From an uncultured Candidatus Actinomarina sp. (GTDB taxonomy: Bacteria > Actinomycetota > Acidimicrobiia > Actinomarinales > Actinomarinaceae), in the NCBI GenBank assembly GCA_902533795.1, contig CACAND010000001.1:174844-238843 (forward strand): a DNA stretch of 64,000 bases. The letters are read 5' to 3'. This document shows, in pieces, positions 1 to 9,747 of the stretch. The position numbers were made by a program, and so were the translations under genes. The notes beneath the pieces were generated by a model. That model was not told the DNA's origin, did no database searches, and worked only from the letters and a program-made list of their open reading frames with translations. How positions within the stretch are numbered: the stretch's first letter is position 1; the number at the start of each line of letters is the position of its first letter.

Positions 1-812
1 TTAAAGGGAGGTGAGAAAACTCCAGAAAGTATCCTTAATGTATAAAACGTAATTATTGAAAAATTGATAACTTTTAGATTATGGGAATTACTGTTTGACT
101 TTTTGTTATAAATTATATTTGCAAAATAGATAATGATAAGTAGTCCAAAATACTCATTAAACATAAATAAAAAGTATATGAAGTAAAATGTTTGGACCAA
201 CTTATTTTCTAGCTTGCTCACTAAAAAAGAAATAAAAGAGACATTGTAGAAATAACCTGATAAAGCGAATATCTCTTGATCAAGTGGAAAAAATATTCTT
301 TCAAAATTTAATCCAGCTTCAAAAATAATATAAAAAATTATATAACCAATTGTATAAATAAAAATATTTGAACTTAAAGTATCTTTATTTGAAAAAACTA
401 AGAGTGAAATAATTAAAATAAAAAAAATAGTTTCTAGTAACAAATATAAATTTTGAGAAGATCCTATAAAAACCACTTTTCTATTTGAACTATCTATTGC
501 AATCTCTTCAACCATACCGATGCACTGGATATTTTCTATTTCAGGATATATAGCTAAGTTTCTTTTTTCGAAAATTAGATCTTCTTTGCTTGTGGAAGTA
601 AACTCAAACATTCTTAAATCCAACATTGAGAGTGAGCAGTTTTGATTATTAATTTGTTGAATGCTCTCAGTTGATAATTCTTTAAAATCAGTATCTGGTT
701 TTCTTAAATCATTGATGATTAATAAACTTAACAAGAAAATTAAAAAAAGAGCTATTGAAATTTTTATCAATTTTATTGATATTTTTTTCCCTGATTTATT
801 AATTAAATTCAT
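1..812 (-). CDS. Membrane protein with paired-cysteine ectodomain (3' end outside window)
   Basis: This gene is absent from the ORF track because it runs off the left edge. From an ATG at 812, 270 codons are open. A membrane segment lies at residues about 12-33, then a soluble stretch with Cys59 and Cys97 (QCIGMVEE) and VVFIGSS at 114-119, then several more membrane helices. The Cys module matches those in the proteins at 6246 and 43609. The last visible residues (RILSGVFSPPF) resemble LNLGSFFQPL in the 6246 product, so this may be a paralogous GT-C-like glycosyltransferase cut only by the window. It starts 5 nt after the stop of the aminotransferase gene, so the two are probably cotranscribed. 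Function is not recognised. Confidence 0.75.
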   Translation of the reverse strand, partial: MNLINKSGKKISIKLIKISIALFLIFLLSLLIINDLRKPDTDFKELSTESIQQINNQNCSLSMLDLRMFEFTSTSKEDLIFEKRNLAIYPEIENIQCIGMVEEIAIDSSNRKVVFIGSSQNLYLLLETIFFILIISLLVFSNKDTLSSNIFIYTIGYIIFYIIFEAGLNFERIFFPLDQEIFALSGYFYNVSFISFLVSKLENKLVQTFYFIYFLFMFNEYFGLLIIIYFANIIYNKKSNSNSHNLKVINFSIITFYTLRILSGVFSPPF

Positions 813-817
813 AAGAA

Positions 818-1927
818 TCAAAATCTAAATTTTTTTAACTCTTTAACAACTCTTTCCTTTTCTTCTTTTTTCATAAATGCATAGAAAGGTATTGACATTA
901 TCTCTTTAGAAATCTTTTCTGTATTTGGTAGCTTTTCTGTTTTTATGGAAAGTTTTTTAATAACTGGCTGTTTATGTATAGGGTTCTCGTAATATATTGA
1001 AGATTTTATTCCTTTTGTGTTTAATTTATTCATCAATTGTGCTCTTTTATTTTTAGGTACCCTAATTGTAAAATAATTCATCACAATATTCTCACTTTCC
1101 ATAACTGGCTTTTTTATAGAGTCAATAGATTCAAAATTTTTACTATAAAAGTTGAATAAATCTAATCTACTTTTTCTTATTTTATTAAATCCTTTTAGCT
1201 TTTCATTTAATACAAATGCATTTAAAGAATCTAATCTAGAGTTAAAACCAACCCTGTAATGCTTATATTGAGTTTTTTGCCCGTGATTCTTAAGAGATTT
1301 AACTTCATCATATATTTTTTTATTATTTGTAATAAGAGATCCACCATCACCAATGCCGCCAAGAGTTTTACTGGGAAAAAATGAAAATGCGCTACAGTCA
1401 CCAAAAGTCCCAAGAAATTTTTTATCAGGATCCATACTTCCAAATGACTGGGCGCAATCTTCTAGTATTTTTAAATTATTTTTTTTTGCAAAAATAGAAA
1501 CTTCCTTGATATTTGCATTATTTCCAAATAAATGCACTGGGATAATTGCTTTTGTCTTCTTTGTGATTTTCTTAGCTGCATCATTTAGATTTATGCAATA
1601 GGTGTCTGGTTCAATATCTAAAAAAACAGGAATAGCATCTAATTGAAGAACGGTTTCTACTGTAGCAAAGTAAGTAAATGAAGGTAATAAAACTTCATCT
1701 CCTTTTTTTATATTTAAGGCTATTAAACCAAGCAATAGGGCATCGGTTCCTGAATTGAGAGTGGTTGCATATTTGACATTAAATAGACTAGCCAAATTTT
1801 TTTCAAATATTGATACTATCTCTCCATTAACATACTGGCCAGTTGAATATTGCTGATATAAATTTTTTTGATTAATTCCTAATTTTTGATTTTCGCGAAG
1901 TGGGTTTGCAACCTGTATCTCTATCAT
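818..1927 (-). CDS. DegT/DnrJ/EryC1/StrS-family sugar aminotransferase
   Basis: PLP-dependent aminotransferase that converts a keto group of a nucleotide-linked sugar to an amino group, usually with glutamate as donor. The fold-type I pattern is clear: SGTDALLLGL near residue 60, EDCAQSFG with the PLP-ring aspartate (D157), and FFPSKTLGGIGDGG with the Schiff-base lysine K187. The 369-residue length is normal for the family. QdtB/FdtB-type 3-aminotransferases are the closest style, which would suit the FdtC/WbpD-like acetyltransferase at 35846 and the formyltransferase at 37512, but the substrate is inferred. It is the first gene of a minus-strand pair with the membrane protein that follows. 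Confidence 0.9.
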   Translation of the reverse strand: MIEIQVANPLRENQKLGINQKNLYQQYSTGQYVNGEIVSIFEKNLASLFNVKYATTLNSGTDALLLGLIALNIKKGDEVLLPSFTYFATVETVLQLDAIPVFLDIEPDTYCINLNDAAKKITKKTKAIIPVHLFGNNANIKEVSIFAKKNNLKILEDCAQSFGSMDPDKKFLGTFGDCSAFSFFPSKTLGGIGDGGSLITNNKKIYDEVKSLKNHGQKTQYKHYRVGFNSRLDSLNAFVLNEKLKGFNKIRKSRLDLFNFYSKNFESIDSIKKPVMESENIVMNYFTIRVPKNKRAQLMNKLNTKGIKSSIYYENPIHKQPVIKKLSIKTEKLPNTEKISKEIMSIPFYAFMKKEEKERVVKELKKFRF

Positions 1928-2087
1928 TTTATAAAATTTTTTATCATTAATTTAAATATGTTACTTTCTTGATGTTACTTGAATCTTAAGAAGTTAGAAA
2001 GCAATATAGTTTTCAATTTTTTTGATTAAGCAGATTTTTCTTTGGTACTTTAACAAAGACATAATATATCATTAATATTTAATCAGT

Positions 2088-3482
2088 TTGAAAAAAAATA
2101 TAAATTTACTTTTTGTGTACGAAATAATTATTTTCTTTACAGTTTCTGCATTAATAATATATGCGCTAATTTATAACTTACTACACTACAATCCAGCATG
2201 GGGTTATGATGGCGAAGCACATCATGCTTATGTACAAAATTTCCTAAATATTTTTGGCCCATATAAAACTGATCAACCTGCATCTAACTTTACATATGAA
2301 TTCTTTAGCCCCCCTTTGCCATATGTTTTTCCAGCTTTTATAAATGAAGCATGTAAATCTTTATCATCTGTAGTCAACATTTTAGAATTTTGTCAAAATT
2401 TATATGGTTTTGTTAACATTGGTTTTTTAAGTCTTCTTTACTTAAGTTTGCTTTTTATATATATGAAAATTGTAAATAAAGTACTAAAAAGTAAAAAAAC
2501 TCTCAGTTCAACAACACTATTAGTTTTAGGACTTTTTTCCATCAACTATAAAGCAATATCTATGATAAGGGCTGAGATGTATATTCTTTTTTTAAGTGCT
2601 TTTCTGATTTATAGACTATTAATTCTTATTGAAAAATCTTACACCTACACGACAATAGATATAATAATATTTGGTTCGACTATCGGACTCCTTGCATTAA
2701 GTAGGCAATGGGCCTTTTTATTATTTCCCGCATACTTTATTGTTTTCTTTTTTATTAACAAAAAAAGTAAAAAAAATTATTTACAATTTTTGATATTTTC
2801 ATTTATTTTAGGCTTTACAATCTCAAGTTGGTTTTATTTTAGACTTTATGTCGATTATGGTTCATTTACGAGTTTCAATATGGAGTCTTCAGGATTTAGT
2901 TTTAGTAACCAGACTCAATCTTTTTACTTACCATCAAAAGAAGCAGCGAGTTACTTCTTTTACAAACCTATAAGGCCATATTTTGAAAATTCATTCTTGC
3001 CTATACTTTATAGTGATTTATGGGGTGACTATTGGGGTTATTTTTCATTTACTAGCAGGTCTCTAGATACTGGGCGAAATCAATTATTGATTGGTGATTA
3101 TCTTGGGAGGGTAAACCTAGTATCGATTTTCCCATCATTACTCTTGATTTTAGGATTTAGAAATAGTCTAAAATCTACAAAATCTAAGAGGAAATCGACA
3201 TATGACTTTTTAAATATTTATATAACTTTCGGAGTAATTTTTAGTTTTTTTGGGTATTTATGGTTTTTGATTTCCTATCCACAAATCTCTGGAGATACAA
3301 TAAAGTCAACTTATATGATCCAACTTTTTCATCTCCTTGGATTAAGTTCTATAATTTATATTGAAAACTTAAAGGAAAAAAAGAAAAATTTTTATTATTT
3401 TATTCAAATATCACTTTTAATTGTTTTCATACATAATTTTCAAACTATGTTGAGTCATTTTCCAAAAATAAATTTATTTTAA
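2088..3482 (+). CDS. GT-C-fold polytopic membrane glycosyltransferase, putative
   Basis: A 464-residue protein with about ten hydrophobic helices. After the first helix comes an extracytoplasmic loop with WGYDGEAHH; an acidic pair in the first loop is the usual catalytic signature of GT-C enzymes that use polyprenyl-phosphate sugars. It would transfer a sugar on the outer face of the membrane. The start is TTG at 2088; no ATG or GTG is available before the first helix and no good ribosome site is visible. The gene stands alone on the plus strand between minus-strand genes. The acceptor and sugar cannot be told from sequence. Confidence 0.65.
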   Translation: MKKNINLLFVYEIIIFFTVSALIIYALIYNLLHYNPAWGYDGEAHHAYVQNFLNIFGPYKTDQPASNFTYEFFSPPLPYVFPAFINEACKSLSSVVNILEFCQNLYGFVNIGFLSLLYLSLLFIYMKIVNKVLKSKKTLSSTTLLVLGLFSINYKAISMIRAEMYILFLSAFLIYRLLILIEKSYTYTTIDIIIFGSTIGLLALSRQWAFLLFPAYFIVFFFINKKSKKNYLQFLIFSFILGFTISSWFYFRLYVDYGSFTSFNMESSGFSFSNQTQSFYLPSKEAASYFFYKPIRPYFENSFLPILYSDLWGDYWGYFSFTSRSLDTGRNQLLIGDYLGRVNLVSIFPSLLLILGFRNSLKSTKSKRKSTYDFLNIYITFGVIFSFFGYLWFLISYPQISGDTIKSTYMIQLFHLLGLSSIIYIENLKEKKKNFYYFIQISLLIVFIHNFQTMLSHFPKINLF

Positions 3483-3500
3483 GACCTTATCAATTAAAGA

Positions 3501-4358
3501 TTAATAGTTAATTTTTTTAAAAAATTCTTTTAATGTGCTTGGGATCATCGAAGTTAGTTTGTAATATATTTTGCGATAGTAAGTTATATAAAAATATTTA
3601 AGATTAATTTTTTTAATTAGATTAAAGATAATTCTGTAATACCTAAGTTTCCTATTTATATTTTTATCGGATAAAATATTATGTGTTGCTTCAATGAAAT
3701 ACTTATCTAAAAATCTTGGGTATCCTGAAAGCTCCATTTTACATCTATAAGCAACATGGATTCTTTCTATATGACCAGTTAATATTTCTGAATCAACATG
3801 TTTTACTTCTTTGTTAACCAGATCAATTTTTATAGAGTGGAAAAGCTTCCCAAGCGCGGCATCATCAATGAGATTATGATCCCAATTATTTTGGTTTTCA
3901 AGAATTTTTAATACAGAAAAATTATTTAAAATAATACATGATCCATGTGCATAATTAAATAAATTTTCATATGATGTTTTTCTTCCAGAATAAAAAGGCT
4001 TTGATGATTTGTTACTAAAAAGATATTTCTTCATTTCTTTTACGTTTATGTATGTTGAACTGTTTGATCTTACTAAATAATCGAACGAGAAATTTTCAAC
4101 AAGCCAATCGAAAGCAGCTATTGTTTTATAACCAATATCTTTTAAACTGTCTCCAACCTCTAAAGTAAGATAATTTTTTTCAAAATTATGAGATTTCCCT
4201 CCTTTATAAAATATTGCAATTGAGTCTGAGCCTAAGTCGCTAACCCATGTCTTATGTTGAGTTTTTTCATTTAGAGATGAAGGATATTTTTCGGAACTTA
4301 GAATTAAAAAAATAAACTTAAAATGTTTTTTTGGTTTATTTTTATTTTTAAAACTCAC
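3501..4358 (-). CDS. GT31/fringe-like glycosyltransferase, putative
   Basis: A 285-residue soluble protein. The layout resembles beta-1,3-galactosyltransferase/fringe enzymes: FKFIFLILSSEKYPSS at the start, DIGYKTIAAFDWLVENFSFDYLVRSNSSTYIN where those enzymes have their metal-binding acidic triad, then SGRKTSY, YAHGSCIILNN and LIDDAALGKLF near residue 170. The acidic DxD is replaced by RSNSS, so either the catalytic chemistry differs or a divergent subgroup is present. The C-terminal 60 residues are basic and aromatic, perhaps for membrane association. The start is GTG at 4358 with a TA-rich -10-like stretch just upstream. Assignment rests on motif order only. Confidence 0.55.
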   Translation of the reverse strand: MSFKNKNKPKKHFKFIFLILSSEKYPSSLNEKTQHKTWVSDLGSDSIAIFYKGGKSHNFEKNYLTLEVGDSLKDIGYKTIAAFDWLVENFSFDYLVRSNSSTYINVKEMKKYLFSNKSSKPFYSGRKTSYENLFNYAHGSCIILNNFSVLKILENQNNWDHNLIDDAALGKLFHSIKIDLVNKEVKHVDSEILTGHIERIHVAYRCKMELSGYPRFLDKYFIEATHNILSDKNINRKLRYYRIIFNLIKKINLKYFYITYYRKIYYKLTSMIPSTLKEFFKKINY

Positions 4359-4453
4359 ATCGTAATATTAATACTTTGGAAAAAGATATATTCACGGTAA
4401 TTCTACTAATAATGATTAGAGTTAATAAAATATAGATATTTAAAATCGATCAG

Positions 4454-4465
4454 TATAATCTAGAT
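4454..4465 (+). promoter_or_regulatory. -10 box for a leaderless transcript
   Basis: TATAAT at 4454-4459 is followed by exactly six bases and then the ATG of the epimerase gene at 4466. With a normal -10 to start-site distance, transcription would begin at the ATG itself, and no ribosome-binding site is present. No convincing -35 is seen. Confidence 0.55.
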
Positions 4466-5470
4466 ATGAAAATTTTTGTCACAGGTATTGCTGGATTCTT
4501 AGGTGGGCATGTAGCAGAAAACTTACTTGCAGCCGGACATGAAGTTAGCGGTTGTGACAATTTAATTGGTGGATATCTTGATAATGTACCCGAAGATGCA
4601 GATTTTTATCAAGTAGATGCAATTTACCTTAATCAGATGAAAAAACTTACAAAGGGTTCTGATATTGTAATTCATACAGCTTGTACTGCTTATGAGGGTT
4701 TAAGTGTTTTCTCACCTTACCTAGTTGGACAAAATACTTATCAAATTTCTATGTCGGTTTTTACAGCTGTTGCCGATAACAAAATACCAAAATTGATTAA
4801 TTGTTCAAGTATGGCAAGATATGGTGAACAGGAAACTGTTCCTTTTACCGAAGATATGGTTCCTAAACCTCAAGATCCATACGGTATTGCAAAACTTGCA
4901 TCTGAGGAAAGCTTAAAAGTAATGAGTGAAGTTCATGATTTTGAATTTGTCAATCTTGTTCCTCACAACATTATTGGTCCAAAACAAAAATATGATGATC
5001 CATATAGAAATGTAGTTTCAATAATGATTAATAGAGTACTAAATGATCAACCTCCAATAATATATGGTGATGGCTCTCAACAAAGATGTTTTTCAGATAT
5101 AGATGATGTAGTAAATCCAATTACTAACTCTTTAACGAATCCAAATGCCGTATCTGAAACAATAAATATAGGTCCTGACGAGGATGTAATATCAATTCTT
5201 GAATTATCTGAAAGGGTTTTAAAAATATTGAATTCCGATTTGGAACCTATCTTTGTTGATCCAAGACCTCAAGAGGTATCGTTTGCTCATTGCTCAGCTG
5301 AGAAATCAAGGAACTTGCTTGATTACAAAACAACGGTTCCTTTAGACCAGTCAATTGAAAAAATTGCTAATTGGATTATTAAAATGGGTCCAAAAAAATT
5401 TAGATATCACTTGGATATAGAAATAATAAATGAAAATACACCAAAAACATGGAAAGATAAATTAATCTAA
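4466..5470 (+). CDS. NAD-dependent nucleotide-sugar epimerase/dehydratase (extended SDR)
   Basis: Extended short-chain dehydrogenase of 334 residues. The Rossmann glycine motif GIAGFLGG is at residues 7-14, NCSSMARYGEQ carries the catalytic serine, and DPYGIAK holds the YxxxK pair; DGSQQRCFSDIDDV is the usual substrate-site region before the C-terminal lobe. It resembles UDP-glucose 4-epimerase/WbpP-type enzymes, but the exact nucleotide sugar is unknown. The promoter looks leaderless. Its stop codon lies inside a hairpin shared with the convergent methyltransferase gene. Confidence 0.85.
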   Translation: MKIFVTGIAGFLGGHVAENLLAAGHEVSGCDNLIGGYLDNVPEDADFYQVDAIYLNQMKKLTKGSDIVIHTACTAYEGLSVFSPYLVGQNTYQISMSVFTAVADNKIPKLINCSSMARYGEQETVPFTEDMVPKPQDPYGIAKLASEESLKVMSEVHDFEFVNLVPHNIIGPKQKYDDPYRNVVSIMINRVLNDQPPIIYGDGSQQRCFSDIDDVVNPITNSLTNPNAVSETINIGPDEDVISILELSERVLKILNSDLEPIFVDPRPQEVSFAHCSAEKSRNLLDYKTTVPLDQSIEKIANWIIKMGPKKFRYHLDIEIINENTPKTWKDKLI

Positions 5471-5483
5471 TTTATCTTTTTTT
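5453..5483. terminator. Bidirectional intrinsic terminator spanning two stop codons
   Basis: A perfect 12-bp inverted repeat (AAAGATAAATTA / TAATTTATCTTT, 3-nt loop) followed on the plus strand by a run of T to 5483. The stop codons of the two convergent genes (5468-5470 and 5472-5474) both lie inside the hairpin. The stem is AT-rich, so strength is uncertain; the T tract favours the plus direction. Confidence 0.6.
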
Positions 5484-6200
5484 AGCTTTTACAAAATAAC
5501 CAAAGTTTAAAAGCTCGTGACTTCCATTATCCTTTTTACTTAGACTGCCTAATAGAACTAAAACGATATAAATACCAACTTTATAAAATATATTTAAATT
5601 TTTTGAAGAATATTCGAAAGCCACATTTTTAATCCTTCTTACTTCCTGAGCTAAATATTCAAAATAGTTTCCATTTGGAATAATTTCTTCAATTTCAAAT
5701 CCTAAGTTTTCTAGGTGATGTTGATAATAATATCTATTAAAACCAGTTGAGTAATGATAGGGAGCATAATGAGTAAGGCTGTTAAAAGGTGCAGTTAATA
5801 TCAAATTTCCACCTTTTTTCAAAATTCGATGAATTTCTTTTAATGCCTCTAGTGGGTCTGGGACGTGTTCGATTACCTCTATGCATAAAACATTGTCAAA
5901 ATAATTCTCAGAAACCGGGATGTCTACAATGTCAGAAACAATATCAAGTTTTTCATAGTTTCTTTCATTAGTTTGAATACCTGTTCCATCTCCAGAACCA
6001 TCATATTCGGCAATATCTTGTGAAGTGTAGTTTAAGTGTTCACAAAATTTTTTATACTTTCCCTCTCCTGCACCTGCATCGAGAATTAAAGATCCTTTTT
6101 GTAAGTTGGATAATTTATTTTCAATCCAATCATCTCGGCTAATACCATTCTTAGTTCCAACTGTACCAGTTATGACTTGGTTTATTTTCCGTTTTAACAT
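5472..6200 (-). CDS. Class I SAM-dependent methyltransferase
   Basis: A 242-residue methyltransferase of the type-11 domain kind. LILDAGAGEGKYKKF near residue 38 is the SAM-binding motif I, followed by VSENYFDNVLCIEVIEHVPDP and LKKGGNLILTAPF. Enzymes like this in glycan loci methylate sugar hydroxyls or carboxyls; the target here is unknown. A hydrophobic stretch (FYKVGIYIVLVLLGSL) near residues 205-222 may tether it to the membrane. It is transcribed away from the 6246 gene and converges on the epimerase with a single base between stops. Confidence 0.85.
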   Translation of the reverse strand: MLKRKINQVITGTVGTKNGISRDDWIENKLSNLQKGSLILDAGAGEGKYKKFCEHLNYTSQDIAEYDGSGDGTGIQTNERNYEKLDIVSDIVDIPVSENYFDNVLCIEVIEHVPDPLEALKEIHRILKKGGNLILTAPFNSLTHYAPYHYSTGFNRYYYQHHLENLGFEIEEIIPNGNYFEYLAQEVRRIKNVAFEYSSKNLNIFYKVGIYIVLVLLGSLSKKDNGSHELLNFGYFVKAKKR

Positions 6201-6245
6201 TTTAGATATAATTTTTGAATTTCGATCTTATAATTATATAATTAA

Positions 6246-8597
6246 ATGAAAATAAAATTAGAATCTTTAACCTTATTTGTAAAAAGGTACTCAAAAGTCT
6301 TTATAACTCTATTAATTCTCTTTTCGATGATGCCAATCCTATTAAATTTTTTACTTTTTAATGATCATAATGTAGGTATAAGAACTACTGATCATCAATG
6401 TTTTACTAAAAATTCAATTTTAAATAAATTTGATGATTCAAGCGACCTTGATATCTTTGAAACTGGAGAAGGAATCTATGTTATTCCTGAAATTAGTAAT
6501 TTAAAATGTGTTGGAAAAGTAGTTGATTATGTAGTTGATGAAGAAAGTCTTCTTTTATATATTGGAACAAATCCAAAAGCAACAAATCTAGTTTTTATAT
6601 TTTCCTTAATTATTTTTATTTTTTATTCGGCTATTTTCAGGTCGGTAAATTTCCAACTAATTAATGGGTTGTCTTTCATTTTATTTCTTATATCTTTTAT
6701 CTATTTTTATCTTCCATCTTTTCAGATAGTAAATTATTTTGTTTTTGGTTTTTTTGTTATTTCAATTTTGATCTATTCAAATCTTAGGAAAAATAATTTT
6801 GATTTGGTTGAAATAAGTATTTTCATAATTTTTCCAATATTTAGTTTATTGCAATTTAAAGAAAGATGGTTTAGCTGGATCATATTTTTATCGCTTATTT
6901 TATTATTAATCTTTTATTTGATTCAAGTTAAAATTCAAATAAATAATGAATTTAAATTTTTATCTCTTTTATTTTTTCAAAGTTTAATTCTGAATTTAGG
7001 TAGTTTTTTTCAACCACTAAGAGACGCTGAACATTGGAGACAAAATCAAAATGCCTTTGCTGCAAAAACTATTGGAAATGAAGGGATAAATTTTCTGAAT
7101 CCCCTCCCCGTCTTTGGATTAAATTCCAACGTTCCAATGGAGCTACCGATATTACAAAATTTAAGTGGTTTTTTACAGATCATGGGTGTAAGAGAAGATA
7201 TCACCCTAAGACCAATAGCATGGCTTATATATATTCTGTTCATATACTTTTCCTATAAATTCATACTGAACATTTCAAACGAAAAAATTGGAGAAATAGT
7301 TGCAATCTTTTTTGTTTTTACACCTATATTGTATAAATTCTCAAATTCTTATATGATCGAATTCTTACCACATCTTCTTGGTGTATTATCACTGAATCTA
7401 AATATAAATAATAAAAAAATAGCTCCAATAGTTTTAAGCTTGTCCCTTCTTTCAAAAATTACGACTGGCATAATTTACTTATTTTTATTTGCTTGTATTC
7501 AAATTTTTAAAAAGAAAGAAAAAATAACAAAAACTGCCTATGTTTTGAGTATTGCAATTATTCCAAATATAGTTTGGAATATTTACGCTGATTTTGTAAA
7601 GTCTCAAAACTCTTTAACTTCCTGGTTAACAAGTGAGAATCTATTCTCTCATAATTTTGGAACATTAGAACAATATCAGAACATCGAAATTTACAGAAAG
7701 ATTCTCATAATCTTATTGAACAATGTTTGGGGCCAATATTTAACTTTTATTGGTATTGTTTTGATAATTTACTCAATTTTTAGAAGACCAGAAATTATCT
7801 TTGTTTTGATAACTCCTTTTGTTTTCATCAATCTTTATAATGCACATGAATATTATTTTCTAAGTGTCATACCAATAATTTTGTACTACATAATTTATTC
7901 ATTACAACAAATAATAAAGAAAGACAAGATTTTTATAATTGCTTGTTTGTGTATTCTTGTAAATATAAATTTTGGAATTAATAAAAATAGTAAAGAAAAT
8001 TATAGAATAGCTTATAAAGTTAATGAAGAAATTGAACAAGCCGAGAGTTTGTCAATTAAACTTAAGTCTTACACTTACGAAAATACCTATTTATCTTCTG
8101 AAATTAATGATTGGAATCCTATTATTTTTTATGAATCAGACAAAAAAGGCATCATGTATTTAGAAAAATTTGAAATACGAGGAAAAACTAGCTGGGATTC
8201 AAGAAATATTGCAAATGAGAATATTGAGCTTTATGTTTTTGAACAAGGATTCTTAAATATTGACCATTTAAATGTTTACTTATCTAATCAATTTAAAAAT
8301 TATGAAAAAATTAAAATTGATTTATTTCTATATCGTCCAGAAGAAGGGTGGGCAAAAGGTAGAAAGGTGTTTTATTTCATTTTTAGTCCATATAAAGCTG
8401 GAGATTTATCTGATATCTTAATTTTAAATAACAGTGGCATGAACAAGGTTAGTCAAGGTTTGATTGATTGCTTTTACTCAGAAGAGGTGCTTTCCTCTGA
8501 AGCAAGGTCTGATTTAAACATCATACTTTCAAGTATTGGTAACTATCAATATGAAATTTTAAATAAAAGTTATAATTGTCTAGATGAAAGTGCCTAA
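6246..8597 (+). CDS. Large GT-C-like membrane protein with N-terminal paired-cysteine module
   Basis: A 783-residue polytopic protein. A first helix (about 18-38) precedes an ectodomain with Cys52, Cys88 (KCVGKVVD) and LLLYIGTN at 103-109, the module also seen at window position 1 and at 43609. About ten more helices follow; LRDAEHWRQNQNAF near residue 260 gives the acidic pair expected in a GT-C catalytic loop. The last 180 residues are soluble. It probably transfers a lipid-linked sugar outside the cell. Two TATAAT boxes (6229 and 6237) lie just upstream of the ATG, implying a very short or absent leader. It overlaps the next gene by 14 nt. Confidence 0.65.
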   Translation: MKIKLESLTLFVKRYSKVFITLLILFSMMPILLNFLLFNDHNVGIRTTDHQCFTKNSILNKFDDSSDLDIFETGEGIYVIPEISNLKCVGKVVDYVVDEESLLLYIGTNPKATNLVFIFSLIIFIFYSAIFRSVNFQLINGLSFILFLISFIYFYLPSFQIVNYFVFGFFVISILIYSNLRKNNFDLVEISIFIIFPIFSLLQFKERWFSWIIFLSLILLLIFYLIQVKIQINNEFKFLSLLFFQSLILNLGSFFQPLRDAEHWRQNQNAFAAKTIGNEGINFLNPLPVFGLNSNVPMELPILQNLSGFLQIMGVREDITLRPIAWLIYILFIYFSYKFILNISNEKIGEIVAIFFVFTPILYKFSNSYMIEFLPHLLGVLSLNLNINNKKIAPIVLSLSLLSKITTGIIYLFLFACIQIFKKKEKITKTAYVLSIAIIPNIVWNIYADFVKSQNSLTSWLTSENLFSHNFGTLEQYQNIEIYRKILIILLNNVWGQYLTFIGIVLIIYSIFRRPEIIFVLITPFVFINLYNAHEYYFLSVIPIILYYIIYSLQQIIKKDKIFIIACLCILVNINFGINKNSKENYRIAYKVNEEIEQAESLSIKLKSYTYENTYLSSEINDWNPIIFYESDKKGIMYLEKFEIRGKTSWDSRNIANENIELYVFEQGFLNIDHLNVYLSNQFKNYEKIKIDLFLYRPEEGWAKGRKVFYFIFSPYKAGDLSDILILNNSGMNKVSQGLIDCFYSEEVLSSEARSDLNIILSSIGNYQYEILNKSYNCLDESA

Positions 8598-9747
8598 AAG
8601 TGATGTAAGTGTAGTAGGTGGTGCAGGACATATTGGTCTGCCATTAAGTTGCTATATTGCTTCAAAAGGCCATAAAGTCACAATTATCGATACTAATGAA
8701 GATGTACTTAAAAATTTAAAAAATGATAACCTTCCTTTCAGTGAAGTAAATCTTGAGGAATATTGGAAACTAGCAAAAAATAATAATATTGAATTATCAA
8801 ATAAAACTCAATCAATAGAGAATTCTGACTTTATTGTAATAACACTAGGAAGTTCATCAGAAATAGAAGATGTCAAGATTTTTGACAGTTTATTAAACGA
8901 TGTACTCCAAAATGCACGTCCTGAATCAAAAATAATTCTAAGATCAACTATCAATATTCAAACTATCGAAAATATTGAAACTAATAAATTATTTATTGAA
9001 AAAAATTTAAAACTTGCATATTGTCCTGAAAGAATAGCTGAGGGAATGAGTCTTGAAGAATTACCAGCAATGCCGCAAATAATTGGGGTAAAAAATGATG
9101 AAGACTTTCAAATATTCCATAATTTTTTTGATTCGATTAATATTTCAAGTAAAAAAACTACATTTAGAAATGCCGTTTTTTTAAAGCTTTTTACAAATAC
9201 ATATAGATATGCAGAGTTTTCATTAGTAAATGAATTTTATAATATAGCTAAAGAACAGTTAATTGATTTTGATGATATAGTCAGTCTCGCTAAAGATAAT
9301 TATCCTAGATTAAAAAATCTACCATCAAAAGGGTTCGTTGGAGGTCCTTGCTTGATTAAAGATACTAAAACATTCATAAAAGAATATGATAAAAGCAACC
9401 CACTTCTATCTTCAATACAAAATGTAAATGATAAATTTTTTGAAAATATTTTCAACGAATGTCTTGAAATGTTTGAAAACAAAACTTTGATTCAACTTGG
9501 ACTTTCTTTCAAACCTAATTCAGATGACTTAAGATCTTCATTGTCTTTAAGATTTTATTTTTATTTAATAGAAAATGGTTTTAAAGTTTATCCTGTTGAT
9601 AAATTTGTTAAAAGTGAGGAGATTAAATTTTATGAATTTGGAGAAGTGGAAAATTTAACAAACAATATATTAATCGCTACTTATCACGACTATTTTAAGA
9701 AACTCAACTTATCAAATAAGAAAGTAGTCACTGTTGGAAATAAATAA
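8584..9747 (+). CDS. UDP-glucose/GDP-mannose dehydrogenase family nucleotide-sugar dehydrogenase
   Basis: A 387-residue NAD-dependent enzyme that oxidises a nucleotide hexose twice to the uronic acid. It shows the Rossmann motif GGAGHIGLP (12-20), RSTI, YCPERIAEG near 147, LFTNTYRYAEFSLVNEF, the catalytic cysteine in GFVGGPCLIKD (C256), and LGLSFKPNSDDLRSS in the C-terminal domain. It is somewhat short at the C-terminus compared with WecC/Ugd. The product would be a UDP-uronic acid such as ManNAcA or GlcA; which one cannot be told. It heads a tight run with the GT2 and epimerase genes that follow. Confidence 0.88.
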   Translation: MKVPKSDVSVVGGAGHIGLPLSCYIASKGHKVTIIDTNEDVLKNLKNDNLPFSEVNLEEYWKLAKNNNIELSNKTQSIENSDFIVITLGSSSEIEDVKIFDSLLNDVLQNARPESKIILRSTINIQTIENIETNKLFIEKNLKLAYCPERIAEGMSLEELPAMPQIIGVKNDEDFQIFHNFFDSINISSKKTTFRNAVFLKLFTNTYRYAEFSLVNEFYNIAKEQLIDFDDIVSLAKDNYPRLKNLPSKGFVGGPCLIKDTKTFIKEYDKSNPLLSSIQNVNDKFFENIFNECLEMFENKTLIQLGLSFKPNSDDLRSSLSLRFYFYLIENGFKVYPVDKFVKSEEIKFYEFGEVENLTNNILIATYHDYFKKLNLSNKKVVTVGNK

